A stretch of DNA of 52,858 nt from an uncultured Verrucomicrobiales bacterium (GCA_937891465.1 CALAHF010000039.1:1-52858); one strand, 5' to 3'; shown: positions 17,703 to 26,365, counted from the first letter of the stretch. Numbers and translations are program-made. Notes: generated by a model from the letters alone, not told the origin.

Positions 17703-18359
17703 GGGTTTGGATTTTCTGAGTCTCCTATTCTCTATCCGCCGGTCCTGTTGCCTGATTTGATTCCTGAAGTCGAAAAACGACCGCTCTCATTTGTTTGTCT
17801 TGGTCGTGTTTCTCCTGAAAAAGAGATCGAAAAAATCATCGAGATTTTGAACCGGGTTCGTGACGCTCACGGACATGATGTGAGGCTCACACTTATCGGA
17901 AAGCTCGACGAATCCGATTACAGCCAGAAAATCGAAAAGCTGATAGCGAAAAACAGTCAGTGGATTACCCCCGCGGGTTTTCTCACGGCGGACGCAAAGC
18001 AAAATCTGCTCGCCGAACAGCAGTTCGCAATTCATGCCTGCCGCATTGAAGTATTTGGAATCGCCGTTGCCGAAATGGCGTCGCTCGGTTGTCTTCCGGT
18101 GGTTCCGAAAACGGGTGGCACGTGTGAAATCGTTGAGTCTGAGAAGCTGCCATACGAATCAGTTGATCAAGCAGTCGAAAAGATTCTGAAACTGATCGAG
18201 AATCCTGAGCAGGCAGAGACGTTTCGGAAGCATCTTAAAACATCCGTTCATCGATTTGGTCCGACGGCGTTTTCCAGCGAACTTCGCCAATTGGTGGGCT
18301 CGCAGATCGCAGCTCCAAAAGTAGCTGAAAAAAAACGGGAATCCCGATTCGTAAAATAG
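17703..18359 (+). pseudogene. 5'-truncated GT4 glycosyltransferase (C-terminal domain only)
   Basis: The frame encodes only the C-terminal Rossmann domain of a GT-B retaining glycosyltransferase: ILYPPV, FVCLGRVSPEKEIE (start of the nucleotide-sugar domain), the substitution WITPAGFL, then IEVFGIAVAEMASLGCLPVV with the E-x7-E donor-binding motif. The homologous frame begins about 45 bases before the TTG at 17748 (GFSESPILYPPV), runs back only to a TAA at 17655-17657, and has no good start; the acceptor-binding half of about 180 residues is missing. The junction falls at a GC-rich stretch (17659-17680) that looks like an intergenic repeat. At 18328-18335 eight A residues would let a -1 slip join this frame to the PIG-L frame that follows. 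Probably a gene remnant. Confidence 0.7.
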
Positions 18360-19135
18360 CTCAGCGCCTTTCTGATCCTGTTTTTTACAATCGGCGTTGG
18401 TCAATCCTAACCAACAGATTTAAGAGCAACGATGTTCGCGAACGGAGCCTCGACGAAATCTCTCATCAGCGGGTCATCGTTGTTGTCGCCCATCCGGATG
18501 ACGAAGTTTTTTGCTCGGGAATCATTTGCGAACTTGCCGAAAAACCGGACGTTGAGGTTCGTGTATTGTGCATGACTCGAGGAGAGGGCGGACCCCTTCC
18601 CCGTGGAATGTCACGCACTGAACTTGGAGTTAGGCGAGAAACGGAAATGCACAAGGCGTGCAATATTCTGGGCGTCTCCCGACTCAGTTTCCTCGATCAC
18701 AAAGACCCAGTGGGTGATGAATTTAGGACCTATCCACCTAACGTGTCGAAAAGGGAACTTACGGCTCAGTTGTTACATTATTTCCGTAAATTTGATACGG
18801 ATTTAATTCTCACACATGGCAGCTGGGGAGAGTATTGGCACCCCGCTCACCTCCTTCTGCATTCAGCGGTGATGCGTGCCGCCAAAGGCAGAAACGTTCT
18901 TACTTTTCAAGCCGAGAAAAAAGATCCAACCATTCCGGAAATCAACAACTCAGCTGATCCAGCTCATTTGAAATTCGATTTCTCGCATCATTTCAACACG
19001 CGATTGGAGGCTCTGGAAGCTCACGAATCTCAAATCGAGTTGTTTGGCCAGTTTGCGAACGGAACGCATGTGGGCTTTGTGAAGAAGACGGCGCGCGAGA
19101 ACCTTTCGATCAAATCGCTGGTCACGAAGCGATAG
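18329..19135 (+). CDS. PIG-L (LmbE-like) deacetylase frame lacking a normal start codon
   Basis: The frame carries the PIG-L signature VVVAHPDDEVFCSG (zinc ligands His-x-x-Asp-Glu) at about 18479-18520, then CMTRGEGG, SFLDHKD and a late His in SWGEYWHPAH. The family removes N-acetyl groups from GlcNAc conjugates. The frame is open from 18329, after a TGA at 18326-18328, but I find no ATG, GTG or TTG before the zinc motif; the first is a TTG at 18566, which would delete the active site. Read from the overlapping glycosyltransferase, a -1 slip on A-AAA-AAA (18329-18335) would give a glycosyltransferase-deacetylase fusion. Options are programmed frameshifting, a one-base mutation, or a rare start codon. 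The stop codon lies inside a dispersed repeat. Confidence 0.65.
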   Translation, partial: KKTGIPIRKIAQRLSDPVFYNRRWSILTNRFKSNDVRERSLDEISHQRVIVVVAHPDDEVFCSGIICELAEKPDVEVRVLCMTRGEGGPLPRGMSRTELGVRRETEMHKACNILGVSRLSFLDHKDPVGDEFRTYPPNVSKRELTAQLLHYFRKFDTDLILTHGSWGEYWHPAHLLLHSAVMRAAKGRNVLTFQAEKKDPTIPEINNSADPAHLKFDFSHHFNTRLEALEAHESQIELFGQFANGTHVGFVKKTARENLSIKSLVTKR

Positions 19136-19222
19136 GGTATGTTTATCGAACAGACCCTGTTGGATCGAAATCGCTCCACGATCAAGCAGGGTTGATTCGA
19201 CGAATCAAAAGGGTTGGTTCGT
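19128..19222. repeat. Dispersed palindromic repeat, locus 3 (between PIG-L and SGNH genes)
   Basis: Contains GATAGGGTATGTTTATCGAA, then the inverted unit ACAGACCCTGTTGGATCG, then AGCAGGGTTGATTCGACGAA and AAAAGGGTTGGTTCG. The TAG stop codon of the PIG-L frame (19133-19135) is part of the first ATAGGGT core, and the last unit ends a few bases before the next gene's ATG at 19226. The repeat therefore supplies both the end of one gene and the leader of the next. Confidence 0.8.
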
Positions 19223-19225
19223 AGT

Positions 19226-20308
19226 ATGATTCGATTGGCATTCACTTTCGCATTTCTCGCGATCACCCACCTTCCGGCTGCTGAGCTGGTTTTGCCGAAA
19301 GTGATTTATGCTGTGCCAGGTGTGCCCGTAAGTATCGTCTTTCGAAACGCGGCGTTGATTGAGCCTGAATCTTCGATTTCGTTTTCATGCGAGTGCAAAA
19401 TCGGTGAGGTGATTGATAACGAAAGGTGGACCTTAACCGCGACGGACAATCAGGTGGGGGATCACCTTTTGAAGCTGAAATCGAACGGAACTGAAGAATC
19501 TACAACCATTCGAGTAGTGCCAAAAAGTGCCGGTTCTGGTCGAAAAATCGAGCTGCTAATCGTTGGAGACAGCCTGACCAATGCATCCAAATATCCGAAT
19601 GAAATATCGCGCCTTTTTTCCCGAAAAGACAATCCGGAACTGAAAATGCTCGGAACCCATCAACCAAAGAGTGCTGCTGAAAATGTGTTTCACGAAGGCT
19701 ACGGGGGCTGGACTTGGAATCGATTCAATACCCGCTGGGAGCCGAAAGAACCTCAAGTCGGGAAATTGGGCAGTAGCCCGTTTTTGGTTTTGAAAGATGG
19801 CGAACCCTCATTGGATGTTCACAAATATATCGAACAGAACTGCGATGGGCGAAAGCCAGATTTCGCGACGTTTCTCCTCGGAATCAACGACTGCTTTCAC
19901 GCCGATCCGGATAATCCTGAGGCGATCACTGCAAAAATTGATGCCATGATCTCCGAGGCAGAAACCCTGCTTGCGGCATTTCGGAAAGCGTCGCCGGAAA
20001 CGGAAATTGGGATCTGTCTGACGCCAGCGGCGAATGATCGAGACGGTGCTTTTTACGCGAATTACAAAGATAGATACACACGCTGGGGCTGGCGTCGGAT
20101 TCAATTCGAATTGGTGAAGCGGCAGCTCGACCACTTTGGAAATCGGGAGGCAGAGAACATTTTTGTCGTGCCCACGTCAGTCGGGATTGATCCTATTGCC
20201 GGCTATCCGCATAACAATGGCGTTCATCCAAACGAAGCTGGATACAACGAAATTGGAGCCGAAATCTTCGGTTGGCTGAAGTGGCGTTTGGCCGAAAAAG
20301 CGCAGTGA
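19226..20308 (+). CDS. Secreted SGNH/GDSL-family esterase-like hydrolase
   Basis: A 360-residue protein with signal peptide (MIRLAFTFAFLAITHLPAAE). Residues 20-110 form a beta-sandwich-like N-terminal domain; the SGNH hydrolase domain follows with block I VGDSLTNAS (nucleophile Ser), a Gly in GYGGWTW, block III GINDCF with the oxyanion Asn, and block V NGVHPNEAGY with the catalytic His. The usual Asp of the D-x-x-H block is Asn here, as in the dyad-type members of the superfamily. Likely targets are acetyl or other acyl esters on polysaccharides, acting outside the cytoplasm. The alternative start at 19214 lies within the repeat and adds four residues. Converges with the lactonase gene 4 bp away. 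Confidence 0.85.
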   Translation: MIRLAFTFAFLAITHLPAAELVLPKVIYAVPGVPVSIVFRNAALIEPESSISFSCECKIGEVIDNERWTLTATDNQVGDHLLKLKSNGTEESTTIRVVPKSAGSGRKIELLIVGDSLTNASKYPNEISRLFSRKDNPELKMLGTHQPKSAAENVFHEGYGGWTWNRFNTRWEPKEPQVGKLGSSPFLVLKDGEPSLDVHKYIEQNCDGRKPDFATFLLGINDCFHADPDNPEAITAKIDAMISEAETLLAAFRKASPETEIGICLTPAANDRDGAFYANYKDRYTRWGWRRIQFELVKRQLDHFGNREAENIFVVPTSVGIDPIAGYPHNNGVHPNEAGYNEIGAEIFGWLKWRLAEKAQ

Positions 20309-20312
20309 GAAA

Positions 20313-21425
20313 TTACATTTTCACACCCATTACCCAGGCCGGACTCTGGCCGCACGGATAGGTTTTTAGTTTTGTGAGCGCGCCCGTTTTTACGTCGCGT
20401 CGATAGACAACGAGTTCGCTTCCTTTCTGACCGGCGGCCACCATAAATGTTTCGGCGTTTTTCGAATGCCGCGCTTGTCCGGCTCTAATCGCAATGGTTT
20501 CACCATCTTCGATCAGATTGAAGGAGCGGGGTGTGTCAGCCGTTGGCGTTTGTCCAAGTGCGGTAAGTTTTCCGGTTTCTTGATCGATCGAAAACCCTGC
20601 GATGCTGTTATGGCCCCGATTCGAGGCGTAGACAAATTTTCCATCGCCACTGATTTCAATATCGGCGCAGGAGCCTTTTTGATCCCAGCCTTCGGGATGA
20701 GTTGAAAGTGTCTTGCGTTTGGTGAGAAGTCCCGTTGCTGAATCGTAATCACAGTGCGTCACGCTTTTATCCTGTTCATTAACCAGATAGGCCCATTTCT
20801 GATTGGGGTGAAATTGCATGTGACGCGGACCCGCACCTTCGGCTCCCTCGAGGTGGGATGGTTCATTCGATTCCAATTTTCCGGTGGTGGCATCGAATTT
20901 GTGTTGCTCAACTTTGTTCAGCTCGCCGGCATGTGGCGTGAAGACGAATTTATTGGCAGGGTCAGTCTGGATGCAGTGGGCTTTCTTTCCCGTTTCGATA
21001 ATCTGAATCGGCTCGCCGGTTACCGTTCCATCAACGATTTTACTGACGCTGATATTGCCTTCCCCGTAACTGGCCGCCAGCAGCCATTTCCCGGTTTTGT
21101 CAGGATAAATGTAAGCGGCACTGCCCGCCGCTGGAGCGACGGCGAGGCTTTTTAAGAGTCCCGTTTTAGGATCGATTTCAAGCGTTGCATATTCAGGGAC
21201 GGATCGAACTGAAGCATAGATTTTTTTCCGGTCAGGAGAAAGGGCAAGGCAGCCGGGAGCTCCGTTCATTTCGATTTCGCCAACGCGTGTCAGGTCGCCA
21301 TTTTTTTCATCGAGCGAGAACACGGCGATTTTTTTGTCTTTGCTCTCTGAAACATAAACGAAGGTCGCCGCATTGCTGAGAGCGGAGAGAAATACAAAAA
21401 GTGATGCGAGTGAAAACCATTTCAT
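20313..21425 (-). CDS. Secreted lactonase-family seven-bladed beta-propeller protein
   Basis: A 370-residue protein with a signal peptide (MKWFSLASLFVFLSALSNAA) and the repeating propeller pattern of the YbhE/6-phosphogluconolactonase family: FVYVSESKDKKIAVFSLD, LALSPDRKKIYASVRS, PRHMQFHPNQKWAYLVNE, DIEISGDGKFVYASNRGHNSI near the active-site Arg/His, and FNLIEDGE. E. coli Pgl is cytosolic; the signal peptide here makes a periplasmic or extracellular sugar-lactone hydrolase more likely, perhaps acting on lactones made by secreted sugar dehydrogenases such as the one at 11955-14426. That link is inference from co-occurrence only. Confidence 0.88.
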   Translation of the reverse strand: MKWFSLASLFVFLSALSNAATFVYVSESKDKKIAVFSLDEKNGDLTRVGEIEMNGAPGCLALSPDRKKIYASVRSVPEYATLEIDPKTGLLKSLAVAPAAGSAAYIYPDKTGKWLLAASYGEGNISVSKIVDGTVTGEPIQIIETGKKAHCIQTDPANKFVFTPHAGELNKVEQHKFDATTGKLESNEPSHLEGAEGAGPRHMQFHPNQKWAYLVNEQDKSVTHCDYDSATGLLTKRKTLSTHPEGWDQKGSCADIEISGDGKFVYASNRGHNSIAGFSIDQETGKLTALGQTPTADTPRSFNLIEDGETIAIRAGQARHSKNAETFMVAAGQKGSELVVYRRDVKTGALTKLKTYPCGQSPAWVMGVKM

Positions 21426-21530
21426 ACCTCAATCGTAGCACGAGTTTTCGGATGGAGGGAGACTCGATTGTGTGTCATCACATTGCTTTGGGCGTTGAAG
21501 ACTGGGGAGGCGCGTGGCATTGGTAAAGCC

Positions 21531-22616
21531 ATGGCCGATCTGACTGATATCCAAATTTCGCCTCTCGACTCACGTCACCGCGAACTCGGGGCGCGAATGC
21601 TGCCGTTTGCGGGTTGGGAGATGCCAATTCAATATGAAGGCATCGTCGCGGAGCACAACGCCGTTCGAAATTCGTTGGGCATTTTTGACATCTCACACAT
21701 GGGTCAGGTTGAAATTTCGGGCGTCGATTCTGAAAAATGGCTCAATGGGTTGCTGACCAACGACGTTTCCGCGCTTGAGGACAACGGGGGCCAATACACG
21801 CTCATGTTGAATGAAGGTGGCGGGGTGATCGATGATCTGATTCTTTATCGCGAAGCTGCGGATCGATTTTTTCTGGTCGTGAATGCATCGAAAATTGATG
21901 AGGACGTCGCCTGGTTAACGCAGAATTTGACGGAAGGAATTGAACTGAAAAATTACAGCGATGATTTCGGCGCGTTTGCAATTCAAGGCCCTGCCGCGGA
22001 ATCTGCCTGGGAAAAAGTGACTGCGGAATGGGGAGCGTTGCCGCCACGAAATGGAATTGTCCGTCTTGAGAACGGAAGAATTATCGCGTGTCGAACTGGT
22101 TATACCGGCGAAGACGGTTTCGAATTTTTCGCGCCTAACGCGGAGATAGGAAAATGGTGGGATGCTTTTGTATCCGCCGGAGCAAAGCCGTGTGGTCTGG
22201 GATCAAGGGATTCGTTACGTCTTGAGAAATGTTATCCCCTGAACGGTTCTGATCTGGACCCTGATCATTCTCCTCTTGAAGCAGGACTGGGATTTTTTGT
22301 GAAGCTGGAAAAAGGCTGCGAATTCACCGGCAGCGATGTTTTGAAAAAACAGAAAACGGAAGGGCTTTCGCAACGGCTTGTAGCGATCCAGGTCATCGGA
22401 AAAGCGCCGCCGCCTCGTCATGGATACGGTGTAGCCGATCCGGCAACAGGCGAACAAATCAGCGAGCTGACAAGCGGTGGATTATCGCCAACGCTTGGAA
22501 AAGGAATAGGTTTGACTTATGTCCCCGTTGGGCTCACCAAAATCGGGACTCAACTCGAAATTGATGTGCGCGGTCGGAGATTTCCCTGTGAGGTGGTGAA
22601 AAAGCCGATGGTTTAG
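21531..22616 (+). CDS. gcvT: Aminomethyltransferase, glycine cleavage T protein
   Basis: GcvT transfers the methylene group from the aminomethyl-lipoyl H protein to tetrahydrofolate, releasing ammonia. The 361-residue protein shows FAGWEMPIQYEG, FDISHMGQVEISG, LTNDVSALEDNGGQYT (folate-site region with GGG-IDDL), CRTGYTGEDGFEFF, GLGSRDSLRLEKCYPL and the C-terminal GLSPTLGKGIGLTYV. ATG at 21531 gives the usual N-terminus; the frame is open further upstream but without homology. The gcvH and gcvP genes are not in this window, so it is an isolated gcvT. I looked for a glycine riboswitch in the ~100-bp leader and saw none. The gene converges with gatA with 3 bp between stops. Confidence 0.95.
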   Translation: MADLTDIQISPLDSRHRELGARMLPFAGWEMPIQYEGIVAEHNAVRNSLGIFDISHMGQVEISGVDSEKWLNGLLTNDVSALEDNGGQYTLMLNEGGGVIDDLILYREAADRFFLVVNASKIDEDVAWLTQNLTEGIELKNYSDDFGAFAIQGPAAESAWEKVTAEWGALPPRNGIVRLENGRIIACRTGYTGEDGFEFFAPNAEIGKWWDAFVSAGAKPCGLGSRDSLRLEKCYPLNGSDLDPDHSPLEAGLGFFVKLEKGCEFTGSDVLKKQKTEGLSQRLVAIQVIGKAPPPRHGYGVADPATGEQISELTSGGLSPTLGKGIGLTYVPVGLTKIGTQLEIDVRGRRFPCEVVKKPMV

Positions 22617-22619
22617 TGG

Positions 22620-24068
22620 TTAGCTTTTTTGACCAGCTTCAACCACTGCGCCTACCTTTAGAATATCGGCTTCGCCAAGCGGCTTGCCGAGAAGCTGGAG
22701 CCCAACGGGAAGATCACTGCCGTCTTCGGACACGGTTCCGCAGGGAACGCTGATTCCGCAAATGCCGGCGAGGTTCGTCGAGATCGTATAGATATCGGCC
22801 AAATACATCGCCAGTGGATCGGTTGATTTTTCCCCGACCTTGAAGGCCGGAGTTGGCGCGACAGGGGAGGCGATGACATCGACTTGCTCAAATGCATTGC
22901 TGAAATCATCACGAATCAACGTCCGCACTTTTTGAGCTCGCTTGTAATACTCATCAGCGTAACCGGAGCTCAGCACGTAAGTTCCAAGAAGAATCCGGCG
23001 CTTCACTTCGTCACCAAATCCCTCGGCGCGCGAGTGTTTGTAATGATAAATCAGTTTGTTGTCTTCGGGATCCTGCGGTGATTCGCTCGTGCGATGACCA
23101 TAGCGAACCCCATCAAATCGAGCGAGGTTTGCGGAGGCTTCCGCAGTAGCAATAATGTAATACGTCGCAACAGCGTGCTCCGTGTTCGGCAGTGAAATCT
23201 CTACCGTCTCAGCACCCTGCGATTCGAGGTATTGAATTGCTTTTTCAACGCGCTCTTTTACGAGGGGATGGAGACCTTCTGCAAAATACTCCTTCGGCAA
23301 TCCGACTTTGAGTCCTTTGATATCCTGACCCACAAACTCGGAATATTTTGGCACCGGTTCGTCGAGGCAGGTTGAATCTTTGGCATCAGAACCAGCAATG
23401 ACTTCCAGCAACAGCGCGGCGTCTTCGACTGATTTTGTGAGCGGCCCGATTTGATCAAGCGACGACGCAAATGCGACCAATCCGTAACGTGAAACCCTTC
23501 CGTAGGTTGGCTTTAATCCAACAACCCCACAGTGGCTCGCAGGTTGGCGAATCGAGCCGCCTGTATCCGATCCCAGCGCGGCGATCGCCGTATTGGCTGC
23601 AACAACGGCAGCGGATCCACCGGACGATCCTCCTGGAATCCGATTCAAATCGTGTGGGTTTTTGCAGGGCTTGATGCCCGAGTTCTCATTCGAAGAACCC
23701 ATCGCAAATTCATCCATGTTTGCGCGACCAAAAGGAATGGCTCCTGCTTCGCGGAGTTTCCGAATCACTGTCGCGTCATAGGGAGCGGTGTATTTCCCGT
23801 CTAAAATTTTTGAAGCACACGAAGCTGGGTGGCCTTTCACGTTGATCAAATCCTTGATCGCAATGGGAACTCCACCCAGGGGCAACGAAATGTCTGCCGC
23901 AGCAGCTTCGGCCAGTGCCGTTTCCGTATCATAGGAAAGGTAGCCACCGATCGCGTCGTCTTTTGCAACAATCGCCTCTGTGAGAGAATTGATTGCGTCA
24001 GCGGGATTCAGATCGCCGCTTTGATACGCCGCACGGAGTTGAGAAATAGAAAGTTCTGCCGGATTCAT
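22620..24068 (-). CDS. gatA: Glutamyl-tRNA(Gln) amidotransferase subunit A
   Basis: GatA is the glutaminase/amidase subunit of the GatCAB complex that converts Glu-tRNA(Gln) (and often Asp-tRNA(Asn)) to the amidated form. At 482 residues it is standard length. The amidase catalytic triad is visible: Lys72 in PIAIKDL, cis-Ser148 in PGGSSGGSAA and nucleophile Ser172 in GSDTGGSIRQPAS. ATSP-like motifs such as CGVVGLKPTYGRVSRYGL are diagnostic for GatA. It follows gatC by 30 bp on the same strand. gatB is not in the window, so it must lie elsewhere. Confidence 0.97.
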   Translation of the reverse strand: MNPAELSISQLRAAYQSGDLNPADAINSLTEAIVAKDDAIGGYLSYDTETALAEAAAADISLPLGGVPIAIKDLINVKGHPASCASKILDGKYTAPYDATVIRKLREAGAIPFGRANMDEFAMGSSNENSGIKPCKNPHDLNRIPGGSSGGSAAVVAANTAIAALGSDTGGSIRQPASHCGVVGLKPTYGRVSRYGLVAFASSLDQIGPLTKSVEDAALLLEVIAGSDAKDSTCLDEPVPKYSEFVGQDIKGLKVGLPKEYFAEGLHPLVKERVEKAIQYLESQGAETVEISLPNTEHAVATYYIIATAEASANLARFDGVRYGHRTSESPQDPEDNKLIYHYKHSRAEGFGDEVKRRILLGTYVLSSGYADEYYKRAQKVRTLIRDDFSNAFEQVDVIASPVAPTPAFKVGEKSTDPLAMYLADIYTISTNLAGICGISVPCGTVSEDGSDLPVGLQLLGKPLGEADILKVGAVVEAGQKS

Positions 24069-24098
24069 CGGAAAAAAGTTGAGAGCTACACGCGGGTT

Positions 24099-24374
24099 TT
24101 ATTCGACCACCTTCGGCATTTTTATCTGCCCTTGCACGACGGCAGGGGCGTTCGCTAACGCCTCTTCCTGCGTGAAACTTTCACCGTGAGTGACATCTTC
24201 GCGGATCACGTCAAAGATGGGAGTCGCATGCGCCGTAGGCTCAATACCTTCGATGTTGACCTTCTTCAGCTGCTCGACATGGTGCAGAATCTGCTCGAGC
24301 TGCGGTTCGTAGCGCGCAGCCTCGTCATCGGTCAATTCGAGACGGGCGAGATTGGCAATTTTCCTGATGTCCAT
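24099..24374 (-). CDS. gatC: Glutamyl-tRNA(Gln) amidotransferase subunit C
   Basis: GatC wraps around GatA and GatB and stabilises the amidotransferase. The 91-residue protein has the family pattern IRKIANLARLELTDDEA, then a coiled helix LEQILHHVEQLKKVNIEGIEPTAH, and the extended tail ending VVQGQIKMPKVVE. Placed directly before gatA as in most bacteria; the two are surely cotranscribed. Confidence 0.95.
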   Translation of the reverse strand: MDIRKIANLARLELTDDEAARYEPQLEQILHHVEQLKKVNIEGIEPTAHATPIFDVIREDVTHGESFTQEEALANAPAVVQGQIKMPKVVE

Positions 24375-24453
24375 AGATCGTGGTGAAAATCCGCCAATGT
24401 GTCTGTTGTAGGCGAAAATTCAACCGACGATGAACACAGGGCAGGAATCCCCG

Positions 24454-24753
24454 TTATCGTAACTCGTGCTTACGCTTCGCCTGTCTGTACGCCTGAATGG
24501 CAGACAAAATGTGGAAAATCCATCCAATAAAACCGCCGCTACCGATCCAGAGTCCGGGAGTGATGATGAACCAAATGATGGCCCAAATAAAGTGACCATT
24601 ATAGACCTGGCCAATTCCCGGGAGGATGGCGCTGAGCACTGCAGCAGTGCCCGGCGAGTGTGTTTTCGCTTCTGAGCTCATATTAATACTTGTGCTGATT
24701 TCGTTCTCTTTCATGTTGGTGAAAGTATCTTTCGATACGGGATTATTCACCAT
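24454..24753 (-). CDS. Small TM2-domain-like membrane protein
   Basis: Up to 99 residues. The N-terminal 35 are polar, followed by TAAVLSAILPGIGQVYNGHF, then the hydrophobic IWAIIWFIITPGLWI and GWIFHILSAIQAYRQAKR. The order 'A-x-LS-x-LPG-GQ-YNG' then two helices and a basic tail is that of TM2-type two-helix proteins found in many bacteria. Later ATGs at 24714 and 24681 would give shorter forms of 86 and 75 residues that keep the whole domain; I cannot decide between them since none has a clear ribosome site. Function unknown. Confidence 0.7.
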   Translation of the reverse strand: MVNNPVSKDTFTNMKENEISTSINMSSEAKTHSPGTAAVLSAILPGIGQVYNGHFIWAIIWFIITPGLWIGSGGFIGWIFHILSAIQAYRQAKRKHELR

Positions 24754-24813
24754 TACAAAGCAGATGTCGCTTTATAAGACTAACGGTTCGGAGAAACATT
24801 ACCAAAAATCAAT

Positions 24814-25998
24814 TTAAAGGGCCTTGCGGTAAATTTCCGCCAAATCTGCAGCCGTCACTTCGACAGGATTGAATTGCGCTGTCCATTGTGTAGCTGCTTC
24901 TTCGCCGAGCTGTTCAATTTTATCTGCGGTAACCCCGAGTGAAGAAATATCTGTCTTCATCCCAGCGAGACTCAGCAATTCCTCGATTCGTGCATCCAAT
25001 TCGGATCCGCCGAACTCCTCGTAAATGGCGGCAGATTCTGCATCCTGGCGATTAAAACGGATCGTGTGGGGCAGCATCACGCCAACCGCTTGACCGTGAA
25101 CGGTTCCAAAATTTGCCGTCAGCGGATTTGCACAGGAATGAGCAATTCCCAGCATTGAGTTTTCGATCGCTGTCCCTGCAAAAGCCGATCCGAGCAGCAT
25201 TTGTGCACGGGCCTGAATACAATCCGGTTTCTCCAACACGCGCTCAAATCCCTCGTTCAAAAGCTTCCAGGCTGCTTTTGAATAAGCCACTGAAGTCGGC
25301 GTTCGTTTTCGGCAAACGGCGGTTTCCAGCGAATGCGAAATTGCATCGATCCCCGTGTGAACCGTTACGGATCGGGGTTGAGTCAGCGTCAATTCCGGAT
25401 CTAAAATTGCGACCACTGCTGCCGCTTTTTTGTCGCCGCAGGCCATTTTGGCGTGGGTTTCGGAATCAGCAATCAGGGCAAAACTCTGGCATTCGCTGCC
25501 CGTTCCTGAAGTCGTCGGAACGGCAATCATTTGCAGCATGGGCTTTTCAGCTTTTCCGACGCCCCAATAGTCCCGCATTTTTCCGCCGTTTGTCAGGATG
25601 AAATTCGCGCCTTTCGCGGTATCCATCGATGAACCACCGCCGAGCCCGACCAGAAAATCCGCACCAAATTCTTTGGCAACTTCTACACAGCGATAAACAT
25701 CCGTTGTTTCGGGGTTTTCGTGGACTTCGGAGAAAATTTTAACGTCCAGGCCGGCTTCGCGAATCGATTCCGCCGCCCGTTCAGGATGACCCGTTGCGAG
25801 AATCCCGTTATCGGACACGATCAGCACCCGCGTTCCTCCATGGGCCGCTGCTTTCGCTCCGATTTGCAGCAAGGTTCCGCTGCCAAATACCACTTCGCCG
25901 CCCGGAACATCCGTGAAATTCAAAACACTTTCCGGAAGATCAAGACCTGCGCAGAGGCTGTTGATCGTGGGTTGAGTTCCGGACACGGGAAGAGACAT
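24814..25998 (-). CDS. Iron-containing (group III) alcohol dehydrogenase
   Basis: A 394-residue protein of the Fe-ADH family. NAD-binding GGGSSMDTAKG is at about 119-129, followed by AVPTTSGTGSE, and the metal-site region has Asp and His in HTGIDAISHSLE, the signature AHSCANPLTANFGTVHGQAVG with two His, and a later His in MLPHTIRFN. These enzymes oxidise or reduce short-chain alcohols, lactaldehyde or 1,3-propanediol; the exact substrate cannot be told. It has no signal peptide and is cytosolic. Monocistronic as far as can be seen; upstream lies a sulfatase remnant. Confidence 0.9.
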   Translation of the reverse strand: MSLPVSGTQPTINSLCAGLDLPESVLNFTDVPGGEVVFGSGTLLQIGAKAAAHGGTRVLIVSDNGILATGHPERAAESIREAGLDVKIFSEVHENPETTDVYRCVEVAKEFGADFLVGLGGGSSMDTAKGANFILTNGGKMRDYWGVGKAEKPMLQMIAVPTTSGTGSECQSFALIADSETHAKMACGDKKAAAVVAILDPELTLTQPRSVTVHTGIDAISHSLETAVCRKRTPTSVAYSKAAWKLLNEGFERVLEKPDCIQARAQMLLGSAFAGTAIENSMLGIAHSCANPLTANFGTVHGQAVGVMLPHTIRFNRQDAESAAIYEEFGGSELDARIEELLSLAGMKTDISSLGVTADKIEQLGEEAATQWTAQFNPVEVTAADLAEIYRKAL

Positions 25999-26064
25999 GC
26001 GGGGACGGTATGCGGTTTTTTCGAGACGACAAGTGCCTTGTTAAAGCGACTCTGCATCGACGTT

Positions 26065-26355
26065 TCAGCGACGTGGAGACCAGACCGAGTCAATCATTTG
26101 CGAGTTGATCTTTTCCCATGCGGTTAGCATTTCCGATAGCTTTTCGGGCTTTTCAGCCGCGAGATCTTTTGATTCAGAAATGTCTTCCGCCAAATTATAG
26201 AGCTGCCACTCTTTATTCGTGTTTCGAGCTGGGTTTTTCAGGAGTTTCCAGTCGCCGAGGCGATATGCAGTTCTCGATCCCAGCCGCCAATAGAGGTCTT
26301 TGTGAGGCTCCGCGTCTGTTTCTCCTGTCAGAAACGGAACTCGAAGCCCACTCGG
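26065..26355 (-). pseudogene. C-terminal fragment of a sulfatase (gene remnant)
   Basis: Reading the minus strand from 26355 to the TGA at 26065-26067 gives about 96 codons that match the end of type I sulfatases: VPFLTGETDAEPHKDLYWR, RTAYRLGDWKLLKNP, EWQLYNLAEDISESKDLA and AEKPEKLSEMLTAWE. In the same frame a TAA lies at 26356-26358, and there is no start codon or catalytic Cys-x-Pro-x-Arg domain. The intact sulfatase at 34150-35727 belongs to a different subfamily, so this is not its duplicate. The fragment directly abuts the 3' end of the sugar regulator gene (26366), so its N-terminal part was probably removed when that locus was inserted or rearranged. Confidence 0.75.
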
Positions 26356-26365
26356 TTAACGCTCA

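Noticed and set aside
21426-21530. Glycine riboswitch before gcvT
   Set aside because: The ~100-bp region is too short for the tandem aptamers and lacks the conserved core sequences.
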